Below are positions 1-6,289 of a stretch of 7,707 bases of DNA, in pieces. Numbering within the stretch: the stretch's first letter is position 1; every line of letters begins with the position of its first letter. A program made the position numbers and the translations under genes. The stretch is from Candidatus Puniceispirillum sp. (GTDB taxonomy: Bacteria > Pseudomonadota > Alphaproteobacteria > Puniceispirillales > Puniceispirillaceae). Location: the NCBI GenBank assembly GCA_016778825.1, contig JADHOU010000072.1, positions 1 through 7,707 on the forward strand, given 5' to 3'. The notes below the pieces were generated by a model. That model was not told the DNA's origin. It saw only the letters and a list, made by a program, of their open reading frames with translations, and did not search any database.

Positions 1-493
1 GCCAGCCGAAAATTGGGAACTTGGCACGCGCGATACCGGTGCCTATGCCACCATGTCTGATGTTGTTGACTATATTGAATGGCTTGGCAGTCAGGTATGT
101 GACAGCGATAATCAACGCACGCGTTTCGAGGCTGCTGGCAATGCCATCCATGATCACGAACAGACGCTAACCGATGCCATGATCCACGGTACTGGCAATT
201 TGCCCGGCCTTGCTGAAATGGCGCATGTTCATATCATTGGGGGCGTTGATAATCCGGCGCGTGAAGGGCTGGTTTCGATTTATGTTGATGGCATCAATTC
301 AAAAGATGTTGTCGCCCGCCTGAACAGCGAAGGGGTCAGAACCCATCTTCGCAAAGCCGATCATTATTCCGGAAATGTTCTTGAGCCACTTGGCCTTGAT
401 AGCTGCATTCGGGTGTCAATGTGTCATTATAACAGCGCCGCTGAAGTGGCACAGTTCCTTGGTGTGATGAAAAATATCACTAGCCCCAACTAG
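1..493 (+). CDS. Class V aminotransferase-fold PLP enzyme, C-terminal part (5' end outside window)
   Basis: The reading frame is open from base 2 with no start or stop before the left edge, so the ATG at 53 is internal and this is the last 163 residues of a longer protein. The first residues, PAENWELGTRDTGAYA, and the end (SCIRVSMCHYNSAAEVAQFL) match the C-terminal domain of class V aminotransferases of the SufS/NifS-like superfamily. The GGVDNP..REGLVSIYVDGI stretch is the usual small-domain strand region. The PLP lysine lies in the missing part. Where SufS-type cysteine desulfurases carry their catalytic cysteine loop, after the GV(R) strand, this protein has RTHLRKADHYSG with no cysteine. 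A true desulfurase role is therefore doubtful, and lyase or aminotransferase activity on another amino acid is as likely. It is cytoplasmic. It converges on the cupin gene with a 33-base gap. The fold call is firm, the substrate unknown. Confidence 0.85.
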   Translation, partial: PAENWELGTRDTGAYATMSDVVDYIEWLGSQVCDSDNQRTRFEAAGNAIHDHEQTLTDAMIHGTGNLPGLAEMAHVHIIGGVDNPAREGLVSIYVDGINSKDVVARLNSEGVRTHLRKADHYSGNVLEPLGLDSCIRVSMCHYNSAAEVAQFLGVMKNITSPN

Positions 494-526
494 ACCAGCA
501 AATCAAACAACTGGCCTTGTTACTGA
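494..526. other. Convergent gap with weak inverted repeats
   Basis: The 33 bases between the converging stops of the aminotransferase-like gene and the cupin hold a weak inverted repeat, AACAA (506-510) and TTGTT (517-521), around a CTGGCC loop. The palindrome GACTAGTC at 525-532 spans the cupin stop codon. No run of T follows on either strand, so this is not a convincing intrinsic terminator. Confidence 0.3.
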
Positions 527-1060
527 CTAGTCCTTTTCGGCATCAATCAGGATAAAGGCAATCTGGCAAGGTTCGGTGCCACGGTTCGACCAGGCATGGT
601 TAGTGCCTTGCTGGATGATCACATCACCAGCTTTGACCAGATATTCGTCTTCATCCATCATCATGTAGATTTCGCCGGTCAAAACCACCGCATAATCCAA
701 ACTGTCCGTGCGGTGCATAAAGGGGTGGCGCGCGCCTTCAACAACATTCGCACCAGCGCCCATTTCTGAAAACGCCGCTTTGCCATCAAGCTTGGCCAGC
801 TCGTCGGGATTTTCCGGATCAAACTGGACAATGCGAAAAACCGAACCATTTTTAGGTGGATGCAGGATTAACGGGCCGGTCACCGGATCGTCATGCCGTT
901 CCATTACCGCTGGGGTTTTGGTATTCTGCCATAAATTGGTCAAGGTCACCCCGGGGCGATTAGGACGCTGTAAAATACAGTCAGCATCACCATCCATTAT
1001 CACCGTTGCCAAACCATTCTCATCATGACCGGTGACAACACGTCTGATTTTTCTACCCAT
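527..1060 (-). CDS. Cupin-domain protein of unknown function
   Basis: A 177-residue protein with one small-barrel cupin domain at about residues 105-172, after a roughly 100-residue N-terminal extension. The first cupin motif region is H112-x3-H116-x5-D122, followed by the turn glycine G129 (VVLTGEI). Here the usual second histidine of HxH is Thr118 and the glutamate position is Asp122. The second motif is GDVIIQQGTNHAWSN, with His155 as the metal-ligand candidate. This matches a common family of single-domain bacterial cupins annotated only by fold; the reaction is not known and metal binding is plausible but not shown. No signal peptide is seen, so it is probably cytoplasmic. The ATG at 1060 has a GAAGGG-like ribosome site about 6 bases upstream. 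It lies 119 bases downstream of the DmdA-like gene on the same strand, behind a folded element (1107-1168), so it may be co-transcribed with that gene. Confidence 0.88.
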   Translation of the reverse strand: MGRKIRRVVTGHDENGLATVIMDGDADCILQRPNRPGVTLTNLWQNTKTPAVMERHDDPVTGPLILHPPKNGSVFRIVQFDPENPDELAKLDGKAAFSEMGAGANVVEGARHPFMHRTDSLDYAVVLTGEIYMMMDEDEYLVKAGDVIIQQGTNHAWSNRGTEPCQIAFILIDAEKD

Positions 1061-1106
1061 ATTTCGCCCTTCATGCCTTATGGTAAATACATCCCATGAT
1101 TAAGCT

Positions 1107-1168
1107 CGGACATGATTGTGTCCGGTTGCAACCGGCAAGGCATAACCTTGCCCATGACACGCAATCAT
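1107..1168 (-). other. Folded intergenic element with alternative pairings
   Basis: The gap between the DmdA-like gene and the cupin contains nested inverted repeats. ATGATTGTGTC (1112-1122) pairs with bases 1156-1168 as an 11-bp stem interrupted by one 2-base bulge. It encloses a 14-base perfect palindrome, CCGGTTGCAACCGG (1122-1135), and a 7-bp hairpin, GGCAAGG/CCTTGCC (1134-1140 and 1146-1152) with loop CATAA. These could form a three-way junction. A rival hairpin, CGGACA/TGTCCG (1107-1112 and 1119-1124), uses the same bases as one arm of the outer stem, so the two cannot form together. No T run follows, so it is not a typical intrinsic terminator. It could be an RNA control or processing element in the - strand transcript, or a palindromic repeat. 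It does not match any riboswitch class I know. Confidence 0.5.
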
Positions 1169-1179
1169 AAAGGCTGGTA

Positions 1180-2322
1180 CTAGCTTTTGGCGATGTTTTT
1201 CTTTGGGTCATAGAATGGCATTTCAACCAGATCGGCTTTGCACAGGCCCTGCGCGGCCTCGACATCAAATTGCGCGCCCAACGCGTAATCTTGAGCATCG
1301 ATCATGGCAAGCGCGATATTCTGCTCAAGCCGCGGCGAATAGACGGCTGACGTTACTTTGCCAATCGCTTTGCCATTTTTCATAACCGGCCAGAAGGTGG
1401 TGTTTGGCGCGGTCAATGGTGCCCCATGCAAGATCAATCCAGCCTGTTTGCGCGACACGCCCTTTTCACGAATGGCCAGCAACGCTGATTTGCCAACAAA
1501 ATCGTGCGCTTCATCAAGGGCAATCAGCCGGTCAAGCCCCAGCTCGAACGGATTGGTATTGATATCCATATCAGCATGATAGGACAACATGCCACCTTCG
1601 ATCCGGCGAATGCTCGATGTATGCCCTGGCTTTAAACCAAATTCCTGTCCAGCAGCCATGATCCGATCCCATAATTCGGTACCGCGCGTGCTATCTTGGA
1701 GATAAATTTCATAACCAAGCTCGCTTGACCATCCGGTTCGAGACACCACAAGTTCCATACCATCAAGCGTTAGATGGCGAAGCCAGTAATATTTCAGATC
1801 AGCAATATCTTCACCAAATAACGCCTTCATGATATCCATTGACCGCGGCCCTTGAAGCTGAACCGGCGAGGCATCAGGCTCGCAAATATGAACGTCAAAC
1901 CCAGCATGAACCGCAACACCCTGCGCCCAGAAAAGAACATCGCTATCAGCAAGCGAGATCCAGAATTTATTTTCTTCCAGCCGCAAAATGATTGGGTCGT
2001 TCAAAATACCACCGTCGGCATTGGTGACAAGCGCATATTTACATTGACCAACCGCCATTTTGCTGAGGTCGCGCGGGGTTAGATATTGGACAAATTTCGC
2101 AGCATCGGGTCCAGTAACCTGAACCTGACGTTCAACCGCGACGTCACATAAAATCGCATGATTGACCAGATTCCAGAAATTTTGCTCAGGGTCGCCAAAA
2201 TCACGCGGAATATACATATGATTATAGACCGAAAAGGCCTTGGCACCCCATTTCACCGTAGCGTCAAAATAAGGGGATTTGCGGATTTGTGTTCCAAAAC
2301 CAAAATCAACAAGATCAGACAT
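1180..2322 (-). CDS. DmdA-like GcvT-family tetrahydrofolate-dependent methyltransferase/demethylase
   Basis: A 380-residue protein of the glycine-cleavage T-protein (GcvT/YgfZ/DmdA) superfamily, with a folate-binding domain at about 25-270 and a C-terminal barrel domain at about 285-375. Stretches resembling dimethylsulfoniopropionate demethylase rather than ordinary GcvT are YNHMYIP (33-39), ERQVQVTGPDA (64-74), LTPRDLSK (81-88), GGILNDP (104-110), ISLADSD (122-128) and RRIEGGMLSY (239-248). DmdA moves a methyl group from DMSP to tetrahydrofolate, giving methylmercaptopropionate. The family also has relatives without that activity, so a methylated-amine substrate such as dimethylglycine is an alternative. 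Family is firm, DMSP specificity inferred. It is cytoplasmic. The chosen ATG at 2322 has GGGAGA 8 bases upstream; an in-frame TTG at 2343 would add 7 residues but the ribosome site would then lie inside the gene. The cupin lies 119 bases downstream. Confidence 0.82.
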   Translation of the reverse strand: MSDLVDFGFGTQIRKSPYFDATVKWGAKAFSVYNHMYIPRDFGDPEQNFWNLVNHAILCDVAVERQVQVTGPDAAKFVQYLTPRDLSKMAVGQCKYALVTNADGGILNDPIILRLEENKFWISLADSDVLFWAQGVAVHAGFDVHICEPDASPVQLQGPRSMDIMKALFGEDIADLKYYWLRHLTLDGMELVVSRTGWSSELGYEIYLQDSTRGTELWDRIMAAGQEFGLKPGHTSSIRRIEGGMLSYHADMDINTNPFELGLDRLIALDEAHDFVGKSALLAIREKGVSRKQAGLILHGAPLTAPNTTFWPVMKNGKAIGKVTSAVYSPRLEQNIALAMIDAQDYALGAQFDVEAAQGLCKADLVEMPFYDPKKNIAKS

Positions 2323-2330
2323 ATGCGAAT

Positions 2331-2336
2331 TCTCCC
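2331..2336 (-). promoter_or_regulatory. Ribosome binding site fixing the DmdA-like start
   Basis: On the - strand GGGAGA (2336 down to 2331) ends 8 bases before the ATG at 2322. This favours that ATG over the upstream TTG at 2343, which would place this site inside the coding region. Confidence 0.6.
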
Positions 2337-2375
2337 AAGGCAACCGCGCTCTTTTAGCAAGGGCAAAAATGAATA

Positions 2376-2458
2376 GCCGTCACAACCTATCGTGATGTTT
2401 TAGGCAAACTGCCCGCTTAGCGTCTAATTTTGTTCAATTTCTACAAAACAGTGACGGC
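2376..2458. repeat. Perfect 8-bp inverted repeat upstream of the DmdA-like gene
   Basis: GCCGTCAC (2376-2383) and GTGACGGC (2451-2458) are perfect reverse complements 67 bases apart, in the leader between the possible promoter and the DmdA-like start. They could be paired half-sites or the closing stem of a leader RNA. A single 8-bp match in a gap of this size can also arise by chance. Confidence 0.3.
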
Positions 2459-2466
2459 GTTTTACA

Positions 2467-2493
2467 ATTTTAACCCTGATGGCCAAGTGTCAA
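2467..2493 (-). promoter_or_regulatory. Possible sigma-70-type promoter for the DmdA-like gene
   Basis: In the 220-base gap between the SUMF1-domain gene and the DmdA-like gene, the - strand has an exact TTGACA (2493-2488) and a TAAAAT (2472-2467) 15 bases further on. The spacer is shorter than the usual 16-18, so the match is only suggestive. It would leave an untranslated leader of about 140 bases. I see no other gene in this gap. Confidence 0.28.
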
Positions 2494-2542
2494 AGCGGCA
2501 TTTGCTTGATGGGTTATTTGATTTTGGGTTACGGGCCTTTGG

Positions 2543-3265
2543 TCATTTGGCGATGCAGCGGAAACCGATATAGACAACCGCCATATCACGCGGCTTAGTG
2601 GCGCCATAATCTGATCGCATCTGATCGGCACCATACCACCATGATCCCCCCATTGTTGCTTGAGATGACCCTTTGCCCATCACCGCCCATTCCCAGACAT
2701 TGGCCCCCATATCAAATAGACCATTGACCCCCGCTTTTGTTTGCCCTGCCGGTGCATGACCAAAACCACGATCAAGATAGCGGCTATAGTCACGCTTGCC
2801 AGCAATCGGCCGCAAATCGGTACCGCATTCGGCAAGACAATTTGCACCATTAGGGCTGTTGCCGGTTGGAAATACATAAGTCATGCCGCGCTGAAACGAT
2901 GCTGGTGGATCAGCGCGTAACTCGGTATAGCCAGCCCTGATCCATTCATCACGATTTGGCAATCTTTGACCCCGCCAGTCGCAATAGGCCATTGCCTCAT
3001 CAAAGGTAATATGCACCGCCGGTTCATTTGGCGGGCTTGCAATCCCATAAGGTTGACGCCAGTTCCAATCAGGTTTAACCACCCACCCCGCCTCATAGAC
3101 CATCCCGCCCGATTCCTCGGCCTTAGTGCGAAATCCGGTGGCGGCAACAAATTCGGCAAAGGCACCGATTGTCACTTCAGTCTGATCAATGCCTGATGCC
3201 GCATCCGCGCGCGCCGAAGCCATAAATATCAGCGATATAGTCAAACATAAAAGACGCACTAACAT
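2543..3265 (-). CDS. Exported SUMF1/FGE-domain protein lacking the FGE catalytic cysteines
   Basis: A 240-residue protein. Residues 1-22 form a signal peptide (positive Arg4, hydrophobic core LLCLTISLIFMA, AxA-type cleavage near ARA or ADA), so it should act in the periplasm. The rest is a short formylglycine-generating-enzyme/SUMF1-type domain, with EPAVHITFDEAMAYCDWRGQ (81-100), RLPNRDEW (101-108), GLFDMGANVWEW (182-193), GGSWW (206-210) and GFRC (234-237). In true FGE two copper-binding cysteines follow the GGS motif; here those positions read Tyr211 and Met216, so sulfatase activation is unlikely. Cys143 and Cys147 may form a disulfide. No sulfatase gene is in the window. The family also includes ligand-binding and non-heme iron members, so the role is unknown. 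The ATG at 3265 is preferred over the ATG at 3280 because GAGGAG lies 7 bases before it. The DmdA-like gene follows after 220 bases. Confidence 0.85.
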   Translation of the reverse strand: MLVRLLCLTISLIFMASARADAASGIDQTEVTIGAFAEFVAATGFRTKAEESGGMVYEAGWVVKPDWNWRQPYGIASPPNEPAVHITFDEAMAYCDWRGQRLPNRDEWIRAGYTELRADPPASFQRGMTYVFPTGNSPNGANCLAECGTDLRPIAGKRDYSRYLDRGFGHAPAGQTKAGVNGLFDMGANVWEWAVMGKGSSQATMGGSWWYGADQMRSDYGATKPRDMAVVYIGFRCIAK

Positions 3266-3272
3266 GCACCGT

Positions 3273-3278
3273 CTCCTC
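3273..3278 (-). promoter_or_regulatory. Ribosome binding site fixing the SUMF1-domain gene start
   Basis: On the - strand GAGGAG (3278 down to 3273) lies 7 bases before the ATG at 3265. The earlier in-frame ATG at 3280 has no comparable site and would overlap this one, so the start at 3265 is preferred. Confidence 0.65.
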
Positions 3279-3292
3279 ATTTCAGACAGGTC

Positions 3293-3309
3293 AAACAGCC
3301 TTGCTGTTT
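3293..3309. repeat. Inverted repeat in the divergent promoter region (operator candidate)
   Basis: AAACAGC (3293-3299) and GCTGTTT (3303-3309) form a perfect 7-bp inverted repeat around CTT, in the 148-base space between the divergent SUMF1-domain and M20 genes. Its right arm overlaps a possible -35 box for the M20 gene. The size and symmetry suit a dimeric repressor site, but no regulator gene is in the window to match it with. A small RNA hairpin in the leader of either transcript is the alternative. Confidence 0.4.
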
Positions 3310-3334
3310 ACAGACTACAAACTGAGAATAAACT
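3307..3334 (+). promoter_or_regulatory. Possible promoter for the M20-amidase transcription unit
   Basis: TTTACA (3307-3312, five of six matches to TTGACA) and TAAACT (3329-3334, four of six matches to TATAAT) are separated by 16 bases, about 80 bases before the M20 start. The inverted repeat at 3293-3309 overlaps its -35 box. The match is weak and read by eye. I could not pick a convincing promoter for the divergent SUMF1-domain gene. Confidence 0.25.
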
Positions 3335-3396
3335 TCACTTTTCGATTGCGATAGCCTTAATCTAAAGGCACGCAAATAGTGTTATATGACCGTCAA

Positions 3397-3404
3397 AAGG
3401 GGAG
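3397..3404 (+). promoter_or_regulatory. Ribosome binding site of the M20 gene
   Basis: AAGGGGAG ends 9 bases before the ATG at 3414 but only 3 bases before the in-frame GTG at 3408. The spacing favours the ATG. Confidence 0.6.
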
Positions 3405-3413
3405 TGCGTGACA

Positions 3414-4808
3414 ATGAGCCGTGATCAAGCGTTGAGCAAAATTGATGAGTATTTCAAAAATGGTGATTTTGAAGCCGAACTCGCCCGCCGCATCGCCTTT
3501 AAGACCGAAAGCAATCTTGTCGGTTGCGAGGCCGCGCTGCAGGCCTATCTTGATGATGAGCTTGTTCCCTGCCTAGCAGATCTTGGCTTTACCTGTGAAA
3601 TCTTTCCAAATCCACGCGCTGATGCAGGCCCGTTTCTGGTTGCACGGCGTATCGAAGGCGATGATCTGCCAACGGTTATGACCTATGGTCATGGTGACGT
3701 TGTTGCCGGCTATGATACGCAATGGAACAAGCAAATGTCACCATGGCGCATCACCAAGGATGGTGAACGCTGGTATGGGCGCGGCACCGCCGATAATAAG
3801 GGTCAACACACAATCAATATCGCTGCCCTGAAGACCGTCCTTGAAACGCGTGGCAAGCTTGGCTTTAACGTTACAATCCTGATCGAAATGGGCGAGGAAC
3901 GCGGTTCACCCGGGCTGAAGGATTTTTGCGCTGCGAATAAGGATTTATTCAAAGCTGATGTGTTCATCGCATCGGACGGCCCACGAATCCACCCGGAAAA
4001 ACCAACCATTTTCATGGGATCACGCGGAGTATTTAATTTCACTATGCGGCTTGAATCGCATGCTGGCGGGCATCATTCGGGTAACTGGGGTGGTTTACTA
4101 ACCAATCCGGGTGTGGTGATGGCGCATGCGCTTGCTAGTATGATTGACCGCAATGGCAAAATTCTTGTTGAAGGCTGGCGCAACACTCATATCCCCAATT
4201 CGGTTCGCGCGGCAATTGCCAAGCTTGAGGTCGGTGGCGGCGAAAATGCGCCCGAGATTAACCCACATTGGGGCGAGCCTGATATGACCCTCGCCGAGCG
4301 GGTTTTTGCCAGCAACACGTTTGAAGTGCGCGCCTTTGAAACTGGCAATCCGCAATCACCCGCCAATGCTATTCCGCCTAGAGCGGTTGTGTTTGGCCAT
4401 CTACGCTATGTTGTCGGCACCGAGGTCAGCCAGCTTATGCCGTTGCTGCGAACGCATCTCGACAAGCATGGCTTTGGCGATATCAGCATCACCAGTGAAC
4501 GGGACCCTATGTATGCCACCCGACTAGACCCTGATCATCCATGGGCAAAATGGGCAATTGAATCGCTTGGGCAAACCGCTGATGAGGAGATTTCAGTCGT
4601 ACCAAATCTTGGCGGATCATTGCCGAATGACGTCTTTGCCGATTTGCTTGGCCTACCAACCATCTGGGTGCCCCATAGCTATGCTGGCTGTTCACAACAT
4701 GCACCAAATGAACATATTCTGGAGTCAATCAGCCAATCGGCACTTCGGCTGATGACTGGCTTATGGTGGGATCTTGGCGCTGGCAAAACACCAAAAAAAA
4801 CCACTTGA
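3414..4808 (+). CDS. M20-family metallopeptidase (dipeptidase/carboxypeptidase-like)
   Basis: A 464-residue cytoplasmic zinc hydrolase of the M20 peptidase clan, of usual length. The two-metal site is complete: His93 in YGHGDV, with the conserved Asp95; bridging Asp127 in GRGTADNKG; catalytic Glu161 and ligand Glu162 in MGEE; Asp188 in ASDGP; and His429 in GCSQHAPNEH. The lid (dimerisation) domain starts at about 200 and includes the HHSGNWGG turn (220-227) typical of the dipeptidase-like branch. Such enzymes cleave dipeptides or N-acyl and N-carbamoyl amino acids, and the substrate cannot be read from the sequence. ATG 3414 is chosen on ribosome-site spacing; the in-frame GTG at 3408 would add two residues. 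The gene ends just after a run of eight A (4793-4800). The amidase follows after 47 bases on the same strand, suggesting co-transcription and a joint role in breaking down imported peptides or amides. Confidence 0.9.
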   Translation: MSRDQALSKIDEYFKNGDFEAELARRIAFKTESNLVGCEAALQAYLDDELVPCLADLGFTCEIFPNPRADAGPFLVARRIEGDDLPTVMTYGHGDVVAGYDTQWNKQMSPWRITKDGERWYGRGTADNKGQHTINIAALKTVLETRGKLGFNVTILIEMGEERGSPGLKDFCAANKDLFKADVFIASDGPRIHPEKPTIFMGSRGVFNFTMRLESHAGGHHSGNWGGLLTNPGVVMAHALASMIDRNGKILVEGWRNTHIPNSVRAAIAKLEVGGGENAPEINPHWGEPDMTLAERVFASNTFEVRAFETGNPQSPANAIPPRAVVFGHLRYVVGTEVSQLMPLLRTHLDKHGFGDISITSERDPMYATRLDPDHPWAKWAIESLGQTADEEISVVPNLGGSLPNDVFADLLGLPTIWVPHSYAGCSQHAPNEHILESISQSALRLMTGLWWDLGAGKTPKKTT

Positions 4809-4855
4809 TTGGCTAGCTTGGCCGTGATCTTTTTGAATGTGATGGAGACCATAAA

Positions 4856-6289
4856 ATGTCAGATCTGTGTGATAAAACCGCTGTTGAACTCCGCCGTTTA
4901 ATTGGGCGCAAAGACATCTCACCAGTCGAACTGCTGGAGAGTTGCATCACGCGGATCGAAGCAACTGATGGGGCTGTTAATGCGGTTGTAACCCGCGCAT
5001 TTGACCGTGCTCGGAAAGAGGCTCTACATGCCGAAAAAACGGTTCTTGATGGCGAGGAATTAGGCCTTCTTCACGGGCTACCTGTTGGCATCAAGGATCT
5101 TGAGGCGACAGATGGCATTCGGACCACACTTGGTTCAAAGCTCTATTCCGATCATATTCCGAACAAGGATCAAGGATCGGTTGCCAATATCCGCGCCGAG
5201 GGCGGCATCATTATTGGCAAGACCAACACGCCAGAATTTGGCGCAGGCGCTAACACACGCAATCTTGTTTTTGGCGCGACCGGGAACCCCTTTGCACCCG
5301 AAAAAACCTGTGGTGGTTCATCTGGCGGCTCAGCAGTTGCGCTTGCCACTGGCATGATGCCACTTGCTAGCGGTTCTGATTATGGCGGCAGCCTTCGTAC
5401 TCCGGCAGGCTTTTGTGGCGTTGTTGGCATCCGGCCATCACCGGGAATTGTCGCGGCAGAAGGGCGACCTGTTGGCCTTCTGCCCTTCTCGGTTCTGGGG
5501 CCGATGGGCCGCACTGTTGATGACGCCTATTTATTGCTCCAAGCGCAAATGGGCGTTAATGCGCATGACCCTTTTTCAACCATGCCTGATATGGATTTAT
5601 TTGCACCCTTAAAATCGGCTGATCTCAGTAGCATCAAAGCGATGATCACGCATGATCTCGGCGCCGCTCCCATGTCAAAAAGCTATCGTTCCATTTTTGC
5701 AGAACGGGTTGGTATTTTTGGGGGTCATTTTGCCGCTACCCTTGATGGCAATCCCGACTTTACCGATGGCGATAATTCTTTTGAAGTTTTGCGTGGGGTT
5801 AATTTTGTTGCCGCTCATGGCGAGCGTGTAAGTCAGCACCGTGATAAATTAAGCCCAAATGTTGTTGATAATGTTGACCGTGGCCTTGCCTATAATCTGG
5901 AAGATGTGGCTAAGGCGCATTTGCAACAAAGCCGCATTGCCCGTAGCTGGCTAGATCTTTTTGACGAAGTAGATGTTGTGATCTGCCCAGCGGCATCAAC
6001 AACACCATTTGCCCATGATCAATGGTCAGTTTCTGAAATTGATGATGAAAAAATGGCAACCTATATGCGCTGGCTTGCCATCACCTATCTGCCAACGATG
6101 GCGCTTGCCAGCGGTGTTGTTCTGCCATGCGGGATTGACGACCAGCAAATGCCGTTTGGCATTCAGATTCTTAGCGCACCCGGTCGTGACCGGCTAGTCA
6201 TCGAAGTGGCAAAAGCGCTGGAAGATGTGCTTGCTCTGCATCCGGCAACCATGCGCCCAATTCCTGATCTGACAAAATTAACTGGCTAG
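4856..6289 (+). CDS. Amidase-signature family hydrolase
   Basis: A 477-residue amidase-signature enzyme with a complete Ser-cisSer-Lys triad: Lys80 in LPVGIKDL, Ser155 in the glycine/serine motif GGSSGGS (153-159), and nucleophile Ser179 in SDYGGSLRTPA. The 24-residue spacing of the two serines is normal for the family. The C-terminal part (PTMALASGVVLPCG...PFGIQILSAPGRD) is also typical. Family members hydrolyse amide bonds in small amides, peptide amides, aryl amides or, as GatA, glutamine. GatA is unlikely here because no gatB or gatC is adjacent, though this alone does not exclude it. No signal peptide, so cytoplasmic. The ATG at 4856 has GGAG 8 bases upstream. It probably shares a transcript with the M20 gene. 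Its stop is 3 bases from the stop of the opposing ABC ATPase. Confidence 0.92.
   Translation: MSDLCDKTAVELRRLIGRKDISPVELLESCITRIEATDGAVNAVVTRAFDRARKEALHAEKTVLDGEELGLLHGLPVGIKDLEATDGIRTTLGSKLYSDHIPNKDQGSVANIRAEGGIIIGKTNTPEFGAGANTRNLVFGATGNPFAPEKTCGGSSGGSAVALATGMMPLASGSDYGGSLRTPAGFCGVVGIRPSPGIVAAEGRPVGLLPFSVLGPMGRTVDDAYLLLQAQMGVNAHDPFSTMPDMDLFAPLKSADLSSIKAMITHDLGAAPMSKSYRSIFAERVGIFGGHFAATLDGNPDFTDGDNSFEVLRGVNFVAAHGERVSQHRDKLSPNVVDNVDRGLAYNLEDVAKAHLQQSRIARSWLDLFDEVDVVICPAASTTPFAHDQWSVSEIDDEKMATYMRWLAITYLPTMALASGVVLPCGIDDQQMPFGIQILSAPGRDRLVIEVAKALEDVLALHPATMRPIPDLTKLTG

Noticed and set aside
708..1028. A 106-codon open frame on the + strand opposite the cupin
   Set aside because: It lies fully inside the cupin gene on the other strand, shows no recognisable domain and is explained by the complement of the cupin codons.
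527..1060. Calling the cupin a DMSP lyase (DddL/DddQ/DddW type) because of its DmdA-like neighbour
   Set aside because: The expected first motif of those lyases is not present: Thr118 sits where a histidine is expected in HxH, and the tyrosine found in DddQ shortly after its second histidine is not at the same spacing. Neighbourhood alone is not enough.
1061..1179. A glycine, SAM or tetrahydrofolate riboswitch in the gap before the cupin
   Set aside because: The folate- and methyl-related context made it worth checking, but I see none of the conserved core sequences of those classes as I know them; only generic pairing is visible.
1071..1298. A 75-codon open frame on the - strand spanning the gap after the DmdA-like gene
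   Set aside because: It overlaps the 3' end of the DmdA-like gene in another frame, has no family resemblance, and its sequence in the gap is better explained by the nested inverted repeats.
2320..2343. Longer DmdA-like protein starting at the TTG at 2343
   Set aside because: The added seven residues are translated from the ribosome binding site itself, and the ATG at 2322 has ideal spacing to GGGAGA.
2471..2530. TAACCC / GGGTTA repeats between the SUMF1-domain and DmdA-like genes as a terminator
   Set aside because: The arms are only 6 bases, over 30 bases apart, and no T run follows on the - strand.
4793..4800. Run of eight A near the end of the M20 gene as a programmed frameshift site
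   Set aside because: Slippage would change only the last few residues after the complete catalytic domain, and there is no longer downstream frame to reach.
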